A program made the position numbers and the translations under genes. A stretch of DNA of 64,000 nucleotides from Bacteroides ndongoniae (lineage in GTDB: Bacteria; Bacteroidota; Bacteroidia; Bacteroidales; Bacteroidaceae). The DNA is taken from NCBI RefSeq assembly GCF_900108345.1, contig NZ_FNVV01000014.1, positions 744,001 through 808,000 of the forward strand, read 5' to 3'. The notes beneath the pieces were generated by a model. It searched no databases and had not been told where the DNA came from. It saw nothing but the letters and a program-made list of their open reading frames with translations. This document shows, piece by piece, positions 7,708 through 16,025 of the stretch. Within the stretch, counting starts at the first letter, position 1. Every line of letters starts with the position of its first letter.

Positions 7708-8781
7708 ATGGAAACGAATAACACTTTACAAGAAAAAGCCAAAAAACTGCGCAAAATGCGCCGTCGTCAACGTATAGCCAGCCTGCTGGGCATTGCCGTC
7801 CTCGCCTGGGGAGTGGTGCAGGCAGCCATCCTCTTTCTGGACTACAAGAACACCGAGACCAGCAACGACGCCCAAGTGGAACAGTACATTTCGCCCGTCA
7901 ACCTGCGCGCATCGGGCTACATCCAGAAGATCTGCTTCACCGAACACCAGAACGTACGCAAGGGCGACACCTTGCTGATACTGGACGACCGCGAATATCG
8001 CATCCGCGTGATGGAAGCCGAAGCCGCCCTGAAGGATGCTATGGCCGGTGCCACCGTCATGGATGCCACCTTGCAGACCACCCGAAACAACGCATCGGTG
8101 TTCGAAGCCTCCATCGCCGAAGTGGAAATCCGTCTGGCCAAACTGGAGAAAGACCGCCAGCGCTACGCCAACCTGCTGAAGCGGAATGCCGCCACTCCTA
8201 TCCAATTAGAACAGATTGAGACCGAATACGAAGCCACCCGCAAGAAGCTCGATGCTCTGCAGCGCCAGCAGAAGGCAGCCCGTTCGGGTGTGAACGAAGT
8301 ATCGCAACGCCGTCAGAACATCGAAGCCTCCATCCAGCGTGCACAGGCTGCCCTCGACATGGCCCGCCTCAACCTGTCGTACTGTGTAGTGACCGCTCCC
8401 TGCGACGGCAAGTTAGGTCGCCGCGCACTGGAAGAAGGCCAGTTCATCGGTGCCGGACAGACCATCACTTACATCGTGCCCGACACGCAAAAGTGGATTG
8501 TAGCCAACTACAAGGAAACGCAGGTGGAGAACCTCGCCATCGGCCAGCAGGTACGCATCCGGGTGGATGCCGTCAAAGGCAAGGAATTCACCGGACGCAT
8601 CACCGCCATCTCGGGTGCCACCGGTTCCAAGTACTCGCTCGTGCCCACCGACAACTCCGCCGGCAACTTCGTGAAGATACAGCAGCGCATCCCCGTCCGC
8701 ATCGACTTCGACCACCTGAGCCGCGAGGACAACGAACGACTGGCCGCCGGGATGATGGTGGTGGTAAAGACGGTTAAATGA
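7708..8781 (+). CDS. EmrA-like HlyD-family membrane-fusion protein
   Basis: This 357-residue adaptor has a basic N-terminus, a TM helix at about 24-44 (ASLLGIAVLAWGVVQAAILFL) and the EmrA/HlyD hallmark TSNDAQVEQYISPVNLRASG near 52-71. A lipoyl half-motif (VRKGDTLLILDDREY) is followed by a coiled-coil hairpin (about 100-215) and a second half with NLSYCVVTAPCDGKLGRRAL. The C-terminal barrel includes VRIRVDAVKGKEFTGRI. It links the inner-membrane MFS protein encoded downstream to the TolC-type protein upstream. The sequence around the start is AT-rich and free of repeat, supporting the ATG at 7708. Confidence 0.92.
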   Translation: METNNTLQEKAKKLRKMRRRQRIASLLGIAVLAWGVVQAAILFLDYKNTETSNDAQVEQYISPVNLRASGYIQKICFTEHQNVRKGDTLLILDDREYRIRVMEAEAALKDAMAGATVMDATLQTTRNNASVFEASIAEVEIRLAKLEKDRQRYANLLKRNAATPIQLEQIETEYEATRKKLDALQRQQKAARSGVNEVSQRRQNIEASIQRAQAALDMARLNLSYCVVTAPCDGKLGRRALEEGQFIGAGQTITYIVPDTQKWIVANYKETQVENLAIGQQVRIRVDAVKGKEFTGRITAISGATGSKYSLVPTDNSAGNFVKIQQRIPVRIDFDHLSREDNERLAAGMMVVVKTVK

Positions 8782-8932
8782 AGAACGAAGAATGAAGAAT
8801 GAAGAATTTCCATGCGGAACGTGACATTCTTCATTAAAAAAAATTCTTCATTCTTAATTCTTAATTCTTCATTTTCAAAGATTCTTCATTTCCCAAAATT
8901 CTTCATTCTTAATTCTTCATTCTTCATTTCCT
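8782..8932. repeat. GAAGAAT-type inverted-repeat element (family A, copy 2)
   Basis: This starts directly after the EmrA stop codon with GAAGAACGAAGAATGAAGAA words, holds the TTCCATGCGGAACGTGAC core (about 8808-8825), and continues with ATTCTTCATTCTTAATTCTT repeats up to the next start codon. The layout is GAAGAAT repeats, CATGCGG core, then ATTCTTC repeats, as at 227-376 and inside carA. It fills the entire gap between two genes of one pump. Confidence 0.8.
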
Positions 8933-8933
8933 T

Positions 8934-10589
8934 ATGTCTTCCTATCCCAAAAACTATCCGTTCTACAACTGGGTGCCCAAACCTTTAGGCATCCTGATAC
9001 TGGTGCTGCTCTTTATCCCCATCCTCACTGTGGGCGGTGTCTATACCGCCAACAGCGGCGAGATGATGAGTGGGCTGGGCATTCAGTCCGAGCATATCCA
9101 GTTTGTCGGCTTCCTTACCTCCATCGGCATGGCAGCCTTCTCGCCCTTTTTCTACGAATTAGTGTGCATCCGCCGCGAAAAGATGATGTGCCTTACAGGC
9201 TTTGCCGCGATGTACGCCCTGAGCTACGTGTGCACACGTACCGACAGTGTTTTCCTCCTTGCCCTGTGCAGCCTCATCATGGGCTTTCTGCGCATGGTGC
9301 TGATGATGGTGAATCTCTTCACCCTCATCAAATACGCCTTCGGCATGGAGGCTACGCGCAACATCACGCCCGGCAACGAGCCCCGCGATGCCGAAGGTTG
9401 GGATCGCTTGGACAGCGAGAAGAGCGTCAGCATGCCCACCATCTATCTGTTCTTCATGATACTGGGACAGATAGGAACCTCGCTCACCGCCTGGTTGGCT
9501 TACGAGTACGAGTGGCAGTACGTCTATTACTACATGATGGGCATGACACTGGTTGCCATCCTCGTCATCTTCGTCACCATGCCCTACCACCGCTATCCCG
9601 GCCGACGCTTCCCCATCAATTTCCGCAAGTTCGGCAGCGTGGTCATCTTCTGTGCCATGTGCACGTCGGTGGTCTATGTGCTGGTCTATGGCAAGGTGCT
9701 CGACTGGTACGACGCCCCCACCATCCGCTGGGCCACGGCGGCCGCCCTCCTGTTCACCGGGCTGTTCGTCTATATGGAGTCCACACACCGTTCGCCCTAC
9801 TTCCTGATGGACGTGTTCCGCCTGCGCACCATCCGCACAGGCATCCTGCTTTTCCTGCTGCTGATGGTGCTGAACTCCAGCGCCCTGTTCGTTAACGTGT
9901 TCACCGGCGTGGGCATGAAGATAGACAACTGGCAGAACGCCGCACTGAACAACTGGGCCATCCTGGGCTACTTCATCGGCGCCGTCGTAGCCATCGCGCT
10001 GGGCAAACGGGGCGTACACCTGAAGTATCTCTTCGCCTTGGGCTTTGTCTTCATCGGTCTGTCGGCCCTGTTCATGTACTTCGAGGTGCAGACGGCCGGA
10101 CTGTACGAGCGCATGAAGTATCCGGTCATCATCCGCGCCACGGGCATGATGCTGCTCTACTCGCTGACCGCTGTACTGGCCAACCAGCGCATGCCCTACA
10201 AGTATCTGTCCACGTGGATCTGCATCATGCTGACCGTGCGCATGATGCTCGGCCCGGCCGTCGGCACCGCCCTCTACACCAACGTGATGCAGCAACGCCA
10301 ACAGCACTACATCACCCGCCTGGCTCACGATGCCGACCTGACGTCGCCCGAAACCGCCGCCAGCTACACCGCCACCGTCCGGGGCATGATGCTACAGGGC
10401 AAGAGCCGTCAGGAGGCCGAACAGATGGCTGCCCTGTCGGCCAAAGGCAAGGTGCAGGTACAGGCCACGCTGGCATCGGTCAAGGAGATGTCCGGCTGGA
10501 CGCTCTATGCCTGCATGGGTTGCGCCGTGCTGGTGATGGTGATGCCCTATCGCAAAAGGCGAATCACTACAAATACCCATATCTCGTAG
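8934..10589 (+). CDS. EmrB/DHA2-like MFS drug efflux transporter
   Basis: This 551-residue, strongly hydrophobic protein shows about 14 TM segments, the count of the DHA2 (EmrB/QacA) class. The first is at about 17-38 (LGILILVLLFIPILTVGGVY) and the last at about 520-540. A hydrophilic loop at about 140-165 (TRNITPGNEPRDAEGWDRLD) is typical of Bacteroidetes members. Near the C-terminus a soluble stretch (about 445-510) precedes the final TM. Following EmrA and TolC genes, it is the proton-driven inner-membrane part of the tripartite pump. The stop codon (10587-10589) lies within a dispersed palindromic repeat, so the last few residues may reflect repeat insertion. Confidence 0.9.
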   Translation: MSSYPKNYPFYNWVPKPLGILILVLLFIPILTVGGVYTANSGEMMSGLGIQSEHIQFVGFLTSIGMAAFSPFFYELVCIRREKMMCLTGFAAMYALSYVCTRTDSVFLLALCSLIMGFLRMVLMMVNLFTLIKYAFGMEATRNITPGNEPRDAEGWDRLDSEKSVSMPTIYLFFMILGQIGTSLTAWLAYEYEWQYVYYYMMGMTLVAILVIFVTMPYHRYPGRRFPINFRKFGSVVIFCAMCTSVVYVLVYGKVLDWYDAPTIRWATAAALLFTGLFVYMESTHRSPYFLMDVFRLRTIRTGILLFLLLMVLNSSALFVNVFTGVGMKIDNWQNAALNNWAILGYFIGAVVAIALGKRGVHLKYLFALGFVFIGLSALFMYFEVQTAGLYERMKYPVIIRATGMMLLYSLTAVLANQRMPYKYLSTWICIMLTVRMMLGPAVGTALYTNVMQQRQQHYITRLAHDADLTSPETAASYTATVRGMMLQGKSRQEAEQMAALSAKGKVQVQATLASVKEMSGWTLYACMGCAVLVMVMPYRKRRITTNTHIS

Positions 10590-10677
10590 AGACGCAAAAT
10601 TTTGCGTCTTCCAGCGAGCTTCCCTGTCAACGCGCAGCCGTTGCGTGTGATAGAGGCGCAAAATTTTGCGTCTCTAC
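10586..10677. repeat. Paired AGACGCAAAATTTTGCGTCT palindromes (family D)
   Basis: A perfect 20-base palindrome lies at 10590-10609, and a near-identical one (first arm AGGCGC) lies at 10654-10673. The outer flanks (tagagacgc at the left, gcgtctcta at the right) are also complementary, so the whole unit can form a cloverleaf or two hairpins. It overlaps the EmrB stop codon and separates it from the AraC gene. It may work as a transcript end or mRNA stabiliser. Confidence 0.8.
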
Positions 10678-10737
10678 ACCGCTCTCCGTGGTGAACCAAC
10701 CAATATTTTTCACTAACTTAGCCCCCGTATAACCATT

Positions 10738-11616
10738 ATGAACCGCCCCATGAACGAAGAAGACCGCCTGCAAAGGCTCGAACAGGCACTTCAAGCCAAC
10801 CAACTTATCTGCAGTTCCGAAGGCATACTGACTGCCTTTCCCGCTTCCCTGCGCCGCTCCTACCGCCTATGTGGCCTGTGCTTGATGCTGTGCCGCCGGG
10901 GCAGCTTCGACTTCCGTCTGAACGGCCGCGACTTCACCGCCCACGAAGGCCAGACGCTCTTCGTTCCCGAAAACGCCACCATCAAGGTCACAGCCCACAC
11001 CGACGACTTGGCCGTGGTCATCTTTGCCTACCACATCGAGCCCATACGCGACATCATGGGCAACCTGGCCTTGTCCATGTACCCCTACACCGAGCTGTCG
11101 GCCGAGACGTGCTACGTGTGGCACACCGGCGAGGAAGAAGAGCTGTTGCGCTACATCGCCCTGTTAGACAACACCCTGATGCACGGACAGGAGCTGTTCA
11201 ACACGTTCGAACAGAAACTGCTGCTCATCGGACTGACCTACCGCCTGTGCGGCATCTACAGCCGCAAGCTCGTCAACCGCCGCGACGCCGTGAGCCACAA
11301 GGACGAGACCTTCATCCGCCTCGTCGCCCTCATCGAACAGAACTTCCGCAACGAACGCGGCGTCGAGTTCTATGCCGACAAGCTCTGCCTCTCGCCCAAG
11401 TACCTGTCCAACCTGTCCAAAGCCGTCAGCGGCTACACCGTGCAGGAACTCGTGTTCAAGGCCATCGTCCGCGAAGCCATCTCCCTGCTGAAGAACACAC
11501 AGAAGTCCGTCCTCGAAATCTCCGAAGAACTGAACTTCCCCAACCCTTCCTACTTCGGCACCTTCTTCAGGAAGCAGACGGGGATGTCGCCCCTGCAGAT
11601 GAGACGAAACGGCTGA
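10738..11616 (+). CDS. AraC-family transcriptional regulator
   Basis: The 292-residue protein has an N-terminal cupin-like sensing domain (about 20-150, with FTAHEGQTLFVPENATIKV) and a C-terminal AraC double helix-turn-helix (about 190-290). Visible signatures are FYADKLCLSPKYLSNLSKAV for the first HTH and ISEELNFPNPSYFGTFFRKQ for the second, ending TGMSPLQMRRNG. It lies downstream of the TolC/EmrA/EmrB genes in the same direction and is their probable regulator, perhaps through the repeats at 5969-6025. A palindromic repeat separates it from emrB, so it could also have its own promoter. Confidence 0.93.
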   Translation: MNRPMNEEDRLQRLEQALQANQLICSSEGILTAFPASLRRSYRLCGLCLMLCRRGSFDFRLNGRDFTAHEGQTLFVPENATIKVTAHTDDLAVVIFAYHIEPIRDIMGNLALSMYPYTELSAETCYVWHTGEEEELLRYIALLDNTLMHGQELFNTFEQKLLLIGLTYRLCGIYSRKLVNRRDAVSHKDETFIRLVALIEQNFRNERGVEFYADKLCLSPKYLSNLSKAVSGYTVQELVFKAIVREAISLLKNTQKSVLEISEELNFPNPSYFGTFFRKQTGMSPLQMRRNG

Positions 11617-11647
11617 CGGCATCGCCTATGCAGCTTTAAAACGATGG

Positions 11648-11757
11648 AAAACCCGAGGACTTTTCTCACAAAACCCGAGGAGTTTTCCGACAAAATCCGA
11701 GGAGTTTCGTTTGCAAACCCGGGGAGTTTTCCGACAAAACCCGGGGAGTTTTGCCCG
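11648..11757. repeat. 22-bp tandem array, five units (array E1)
   Basis: Five consecutive 22-base units start at 11648, 11670, 11692, 11714 and 11736. The shape is AAAAcCCGaGGAGTTTT followed by a five-base spacer such as ccgac or ctcac. Substitutions between units are frequent in the spacer and rare in the AAAA, CCG-GG-AG and TTTT blocks, with no length change. The array lies in the 322-bp gap (11617-11938) between the AraC gene and the small GNAT-like gene. The rest of that gap shows nothing recognisable. Spacers are not unique sequences, so this is not a CRISPR. Confidence 0.9.
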
Positions 11758-11938
11758 TTCCCTCCACATGCTTTTCCTGACGAGGTTGCCGACATTCAAA
11801 AACGATACCGCATCAAGCATCTCGATGCTGGTGGTCTGGAGCACATCAGAAAGCAGCTCATTGTTAATTTTCACTAAGGGAATAGCGACACAACCCCGAA
11901 AAGCCTTACTTTTAAAGCCCAATAAGCGCAAACAGAAT

Positions 11939-12331
11939 ATGATGGAAATTACAAAACTGGACGGAACGGACGAAAGGCTCTATCCACTGGTAGGCCCCTT
12001 GGTGATGAATCCCAAAGTGCTGAAGCAGAACAACAACTACCCCTTCCGTACATCGGAAAGCTACACATGGTACATAGCCCGGGAGGAGAAACATGTGGTG
12101 GGCTTCGTGCCACTGGAGCAGAAAAAAAACGGCTACGTCATCAACAACTACTACATCGAAGGCAAGGCGGCACCCGTGCTGGAAGCCCTGCTAAAGCAGA
12201 TTGCGGAAGACACGGCCGGCAGCCTGCCCCTGTATGCGGTAGCGTTGCTGGACGATGCCGATGTGTTCGAGGGACAAGCATTCGTCGTCGAGAAAAAATG
12301 GACACGCTACGTCCGGATGAGGAAAGATTAA
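11939..12331 (+). CDS. Small GNAT-like protein upstream of the ibrAB-like pair
   Basis: The start is taken at ATGATG (11939/11942); a longer reading from 11711 would run through the 22-bp array. The 130-residue product has a pattern of short strands and one helix (TWYIAREEKHVVGFVPLEQ, then YVINNYYIEGKAAPVLEALL, then LYAVALLDD and WTRYVRMRK). This resembles the C-terminal half of a GNAT acetyltransferase without a clear acetyl-CoA pyrophosphate loop. It ends 11 bases before the PP-loop gene, so co-transcription with the IbrA/IbrB-like genes is very likely. The enzymatic role is unproven; a non-catalytic accessory role is equally possible. Confidence 0.65.
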   Translation: MMEITKLDGTDERLYPLVGPLVMNPKVLKQNNNYPFRTSESYTWYIAREEKHVVGFVPLEQKKNGYVINNYYIEGKAAPVLEALLKQIAEDTAGSLPLYAVALLDDADVFEGQAFVVEKKWTRYVRMRKD

Positions 12332-12342
12332 AGAAAGACTCC

Positions 12343-13632
12343 ATGAAAAACAATAAAAACGTCTACGAACTGACTCAGGAACGGCTTGCAATGATCTTCA
12401 GAGACTTTGACAACGTGTGCGTATCCTTCTCGGGTGGAAAGGACAGCGGACTGCTGCTGAACCTCTGCATCGACTACGTGCGGCGGAACCGCCTGAACCG
12501 GAAAATCTGCGTATTCCACATGGACTACGAAATACAGTACACCCATACCATCGACTTCGTGAACCGCATCCTGGAGGCCAACCGCGACATTCTGGAAGTG
12601 TACCGCATCTGTGTGCCCTTCCGCGTGCCCACCTGCACATCCATGTACCAGAGCTTCTGGCGGCCGTGGGACGAACGGATGAAAGACATCTGGGTGCGCC
12701 CCATGCCCGCCGACTGCTACACCCGGAGCGACTTCCCCTTCTACTACGAAAAGATGTGGGACTACGAATTTCAGATGCACTTTGCCAAGTGGCTGCACGC
12801 TCGGAAAGACGCCGTACGCTCCTGCTTCCTGATAGGCATCCGCACACAGGAAAGCCTGAACCGCTGGCGCAGCATCCACCTGAACCGCAAAATACACATG
12901 TACCACAACTATCGCTGGACATCGCGCATCGGCAACGACGTCTACAATGCCTATCCCCTGTACGACTGGAAAACCACCGACGTATGGACAGCCAACGGTA
13001 AGTTCCGCTTCGACTACAACCGCCTTTACGACCTCTACTACAAGGCAGGCGTCAATCTGGAACGGCAACGGGTAGCCAGCCCCTTCCTGTGCGAGGCGAT
13101 GGAAAGCCTCTCCCTGTACAAGACCATCGACCCCGACATGTGGGGAAAGATGATAGGCCGCGTCAACGGAGTGAACTTCACAGGCATCTACGGAGGTACG
13201 CACGTCATGGGATGGCAAAGCATACGCCTGCCGCAAGGATACACGTGGAAAGAATTCATGCAATTCCTGCTCTCTACCCTGCCCGAACCAACCCGGCGCA
13301 ATTATCAGCGGAAACTGACCGTCAGCATAGAATTCTGGCGCACACGGGGCGGATGCCTCAGCGAAACAACCATCCAGCGCCTCAAGGAAGCCGGAGTGAA
13401 CTTCGAAGTAATGGAGACTACCAATTACAAGACCACCAAGAAACCCGTCCGGATGGAATATCTGGACGACATCGACATCCCCGAGTTCCGCGAAATACCC
13501 ACCTACAAACGCATGTGCATCTGCATTCTGAAGAACGACCATGCCTGCAAGTACATGGGCTTCTCGCTGACCAAGGAAGAAGTGCGCAAACGCAACAAGA
13601 TTATGGAACAATTTAAAAATATGCACCTATGA
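12343..13632 (+). CDS. IbrA-like PP-loop protein (PAPS reductase family, DUF3440)
   Basis: The ATG at 12343 gives a 429-residue protein with the PP-loop SGGKDS at residues 30-35 (CVSFSGGKDSGLLLNL), the nucleotide-binding motif of PAPS reductases and related ATP-pyrophosphatases. A conserved middle region (WVRPMPADCYTRSDFPFYYE) and a C-terminal DUF3440-type segment with a cysteine cluster (KRMCICILKNDHACKYMGFS) follow. It overlaps the ParB-fold gene by four bases (ATGA), so the two are translationally coupled. In E. coli the IbrA/IbrB pair activates eib genes, but the biochemical reaction is not established. No cys assimilation genes are nearby, which argues against simple sulfate reduction. 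Confidence 0.85.
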   Translation: MKNNKNVYELTQERLAMIFRDFDNVCVSFSGGKDSGLLLNLCIDYVRRNRLNRKICVFHMDYEIQYTHTIDFVNRILEANRDILEVYRICVPFRVPTCTSMYQSFWRPWDERMKDIWVRPMPADCYTRSDFPFYYEKMWDYEFQMHFAKWLHARKDAVRSCFLIGIRTQESLNRWRSIHLNRKIHMYHNYRWTSRIGNDVYNAYPLYDWKTTDVWTANGKFRFDYNRLYDLYYKAGVNLERQRVASPFLCEAMESLSLYKTIDPDMWGKMIGRVNGVNFTGIYGGTHVMGWQSIRLPQGYTWKEFMQFLLSTLPEPTRRNYQRKLTVSIEFWRTRGGCLSETTIQRLKEAGVNFEVMETTNYKTTKKPVRMEYLDDIDIPEFREIPTYKRMCICILKNDHACKYMGFSLTKEEVRKRNKIMEQFKNMHL

Positions 13633-14180
13633 ACGAAAGTCCAAGCCCGGTATACAACGTACAGGCCGTACCTATCGAGAAAGTACAGGCCAACGACTAC
13701 AATCCCAACGTAGTAGCTCCACCCGAAATGCGGCTGCTGGAACTGTCCATCTGGGAAGACGGTTTCACCATGCCCTGTGTCTGCTATTACGACCGCGAAA
13801 CCGATACCTACATTCTGGTGGACGGCTACCACCGCTACCAGGTGATGAAAACCTCGCGGCGGATATTCGAACGCGAAAAAGGCCTGTTACCCGTAGTGGT
13901 GATAGACAAAGACCTGTCGAACCGCATGGCTTCCACCATCCGGCACAACCGTGCCCGGGGCACACACAACATCGAACTGATGTGTCACATCGTGGCCGAA
14001 CTGGACAAAGCCGGCATGTCCGACCAGTGGATTATGAAACACATCGGGATGGACCGCGACGAACTGCTTCGCCTGAAACAGATTTCGGGACTGGCCGACC
14101 TGTTTGCCGACAAAGACTTCAGCATCCCCGAACAGGACAACATCGACTGCGCATACATGCCGCTGGAAGACGAACTGTAG
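13629..14180 (+). CDS. IbrB-like ParB/Srx-fold protein
   Basis: The 183-residue product has a ParB N-terminal-type domain at about residues 10-115. A leading PIEKVQANDYNPN motif is followed by DGYHRY (65-70), the counterpart of the ParB GEHRY box, and by TIRHNRARGTHN (103-114), the counterpart of the nucleotide-contacting box. The C-terminal part (about 115-160) is helical and HTH-like (MSDQWIMKHIGMDRDELLRL). It lacks a dimerisation domain of chromosomal ParB and has no parA or parS nearby, so chromosome partition is unlikely. The ATGA overlap with the IbrA-like gene fixes them as one functional unit. Confidence 0.85.
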   Translation: MNESPSPVYNVQAVPIEKVQANDYNPNVVAPPEMRLLELSIWEDGFTMPCVCYYDRETDTYILVDGYHRYQVMKTSRRIFEREKGLLPVVVIDKDLSNRMASTIRHNRARGTHNIELMCHIVAELDKAGMSDQWIMKHIGMDRDELLRLKQISGLADLFADKDFSIPEQDNIDCAYMPLEDEL

Positions 14181-14227
14181 CCAAAACCTCCCTGCGCCAC
14201 TATCCCGCAACAGCCGCAGGACAGTTG

Positions 14228-15151
14228 TCAGCGCAGGCGCAGGCGGTCGCCTACCTCGGGAACGTACTCTTCGACATCCTTACGGTTCATCTTATAGAGG
14301 TTCTTCAGCCGGATGCCGTACTTCTGGGCAATGGAGTGCATGGACTCACCGTCGCGCACGATGTGGACCGTATAAGGTTTCTGCGCCTTCTTGTTTTTCT
14401 TCTTCAGGTAGATGATGTCGCCCGCCTCGATGGTGTACTCCTTATGCAGGTCGTTGTAATCGACCAGCTTCTTCCAGCTGATGTCGAACTCACCGCCCAG
14501 CAGACGGAACGTATCGCCGTCGCGTGCCACGACGTAAGCCAGACCGTTGGCCAGATATACCTGATGCGGATTGGCCAGCCAGGGTTTCTTCTTCAGCTCC
14601 TTTTCCCAGCGACGCGCCTCGCGCTTGCTCATGCCCTTGGTGTCGTACTTATAGAGCTCGTAATCCTCGATAATGGTAATCAGACGGTTGGCATACGACG
14701 GATCAGTGGCATATCCCGCTTTCTTCAACCCCTTTGCCCAGCCCTTGTAGTCGGTAATCTTCAGTTTGAAGAGGAAAGCATAGCGGGCACCCTGCCTCAG
14801 GAATTTCGAGTGATCTTCGTACGAGTCCTCTACCTTGCGATAAGCCCTGAAACATTCGCCACGGGCATCATCGTCGTGATAGACTTTGCGACCGCGCCAG
14901 GTATTGTGACACTTGATGCCGAAATGGTTGTTGCTTTTACGGGCCAGCACACTCTGCCCCGCTCCGCTCTCCAGCAATCCTTGCGCCAAAGTGATACTGG
15001 CCGGAATCTTATAACGGTTCATCTGGTCGATGGCCAGTTCGGAATATTGCTTGATATAGTCGTTGTAACGAGAGTTCCGGCGCTGCGCCGAGGCAGGCAG
15101 AAACAGAATTAATAAGGCTACAAAAGCCCACAGTCGGAACGTATATTTCAT
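14228..15151 (-). CDS. Exported beta-N-acetylglucosaminidase with two LysM domains
   Basis: This 307-residue protein has a signal peptide (cleavage near ASAQ, residue 22-23) and a FlgJ/LytG-type glucosaminidase domain at about 30-185. Catalytic Glu61 sits in LAQGLLESGAGQS, with the partner motif NNHFGIKCH. Two LysM repeats follow: about 205-250 (YVVARDGDTFRLLGGEFDIS) and about 260-307 (YTVHIVRDGESMHSIAQKYG). It should cleave peptidoglycan glycan strands and bind the wall through LysM. It is convergent with the ibrB-like gene and stands alone. A flagellar role is excluded by the organism type. Confidence 0.92.
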   Translation of the reverse strand: MKYTFRLWAFVALLILFLPASAQRRNSRYNDYIKQYSELAIDQMNRYKIPASITLAQGLLESGAGQSVLARKSNNHFGIKCHNTWRGRKVYHDDDARGECFRAYRKVEDSYEDHSKFLRQGARYAFLFKLKITDYKGWAKGLKKAGYATDPSYANRLITIIEDYELYKYDTKGMSKREARRWEKELKKKPWLANPHQVYLANGLAYVVARDGDTFRLLGGEFDISWKKLVDYNDLHKEYTIEAGDIIYLKKKNKKAQKPYTVHIVRDGESMHSIAQKYGIRLKNLYKMNRKDVEEYVPEVGDRLRLR

Positions 15152-15256
15152 TTCTTTACCTTTGATTTCGGCGCAAAAATCTGCAAAAGAATCGAAAAAA
15201 ACAATCCTTTTACTATTTATTAGCTACCCGATGAGGCATAAATAAGTTAAATTGGC

Positions 15257-15264
15257 TACATTTG
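15257..15264 (+). promoter_or_regulatory. Bacteroides -7 promoter element TACATTTG
   Basis: TACATTTG fits TAnnTTTG and lies 34 bases before the ATG of the BamE-like lipoprotein gene at 15298, in the divergent gap with the glucosaminidase gene. No convincing -33 box was seen. Confidence 0.5.
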
Positions 15265-15297
15265 AAACCGAGTTAACAACCTTATCCGAAAACAAAA

Positions 15298-15963
15298 ATG
15301 AAATGTAAACGCTATCTTATAGGAGTAGCAGCCATGTATCTGCTCTTGCAGACTTCCTGCTCAAGCATGTTCTATTCCAACTCCAATGTTCTGGGCCAAA
15401 TCAAACAGGGCATGTCACCCGAAGAAACCACAAAAATACTGGGAGAACCCGAATACCGCCGCCTGGACTACGGACTGGAGGAATGGGAGTACCGGAAAAT
15501 GCTGAACCCGCTGGATAGTGAAGCCACCGTCATCATCGTACGCTTCGAAGAGGGGCGCCTGGTCTACATGGATTCTTTCAAGACATCGGAACGCCAGCCA
15601 GTCATGCCCGAGCCGCCCGTCACTGCCCCGCAGGAACCACCGGTAGTTGTTGTTCCGGGACATAAGCCGCGTCCCGTGGTACGTGCCATCAGCGACAAAC
15701 AGTTCACCGACTTCTACAACAAAGTGAAGGCACGTCTTTTTAAAGACGAACAGATGAAACTGATACGTGCCGGCGCCGACAACAAATACTTCACCTGCCA
15801 GCAATGCGCCCGCATGATGTCACTGTATGTCTTCGATGACGACAAGATGGAAGTGCTGAGAATATTCGCGCCCCGCATCGTCGACAAAGAGAATTACGAA
15901 ACCGTAACCAAATCCCTTTCGCTTTTCGAACAAGAAAAAGCGATGAAGCTGCTGGGAATATAA
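15298..15963 (+). CDS. Lipoprotein with SmpA/OmlA (BamE)-like domain
   Basis: The 221-residue product has a short signal sequence ending in a lipobox (LLLQTSC, Cys21). The following region (LGQIKQGMSPEETTKILGEP) is the BamE/SmpA motif in which a short loop precedes a glycine-proline turn, and EWEYRKM continues the fold. A proline-rich linker (PEPPVTAPQEPPVVVVPGHK, about 101-120) leads to a C-terminal helical domain of about 90 residues that resembles a DUF4476-type module (FTDFYNKVKARLFKDEQMKL). It is probably an outer-membrane lipoprotein. A role in beta-barrel assembly is not established because the second domain is atypical for BamE. Confidence 0.75.
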   Translation: MKCKRYLIGVAAMYLLLQTSCSSMFYSNSNVLGQIKQGMSPEETTKILGEPEYRRLDYGLEEWEYRKMLNPLDSEATVIIVRFEEGRLVYMDSFKTSERQPVMPEPPVTAPQEPPVVVVPGHKPRPVVRAISDKQFTDFYNKVKARLFKDEQMKLIRAGADNKYFTCQQCARMMSLYVFDDDKMEVLRIFAPRIVDKENYETVTKSLSLFEQEKAMKLLGI

Positions 15964-16025
15964 ATCCGGCAAGCAGGGAAAAGGCTTAACCCCGATAATC
16001 ATTCACTTATAATAAACCTTGCACC

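Noticed and set aside
11648..11757. CRISPR array
   Set aside because: The periodic unit is 22 bases with no unique 30-40-base spacers, the spacer part is only five bases and is itself repeated, and no cas genes are near.
11711..11938. N-terminal extension of the GNAT-like protein
   Set aside because: The extra codons translate the 22-bp array and low-complexity sequence; the ATGATG at 11939/11942 starts the conserved-looking part.
13629..14180. Chromosome or plasmid partition ParB
   Set aside because: The protein lacks the ParB dimerisation region, there is no parA or parS nearby, and the overlap with a DUF3440 PP-loop gene points to the IbrB group.
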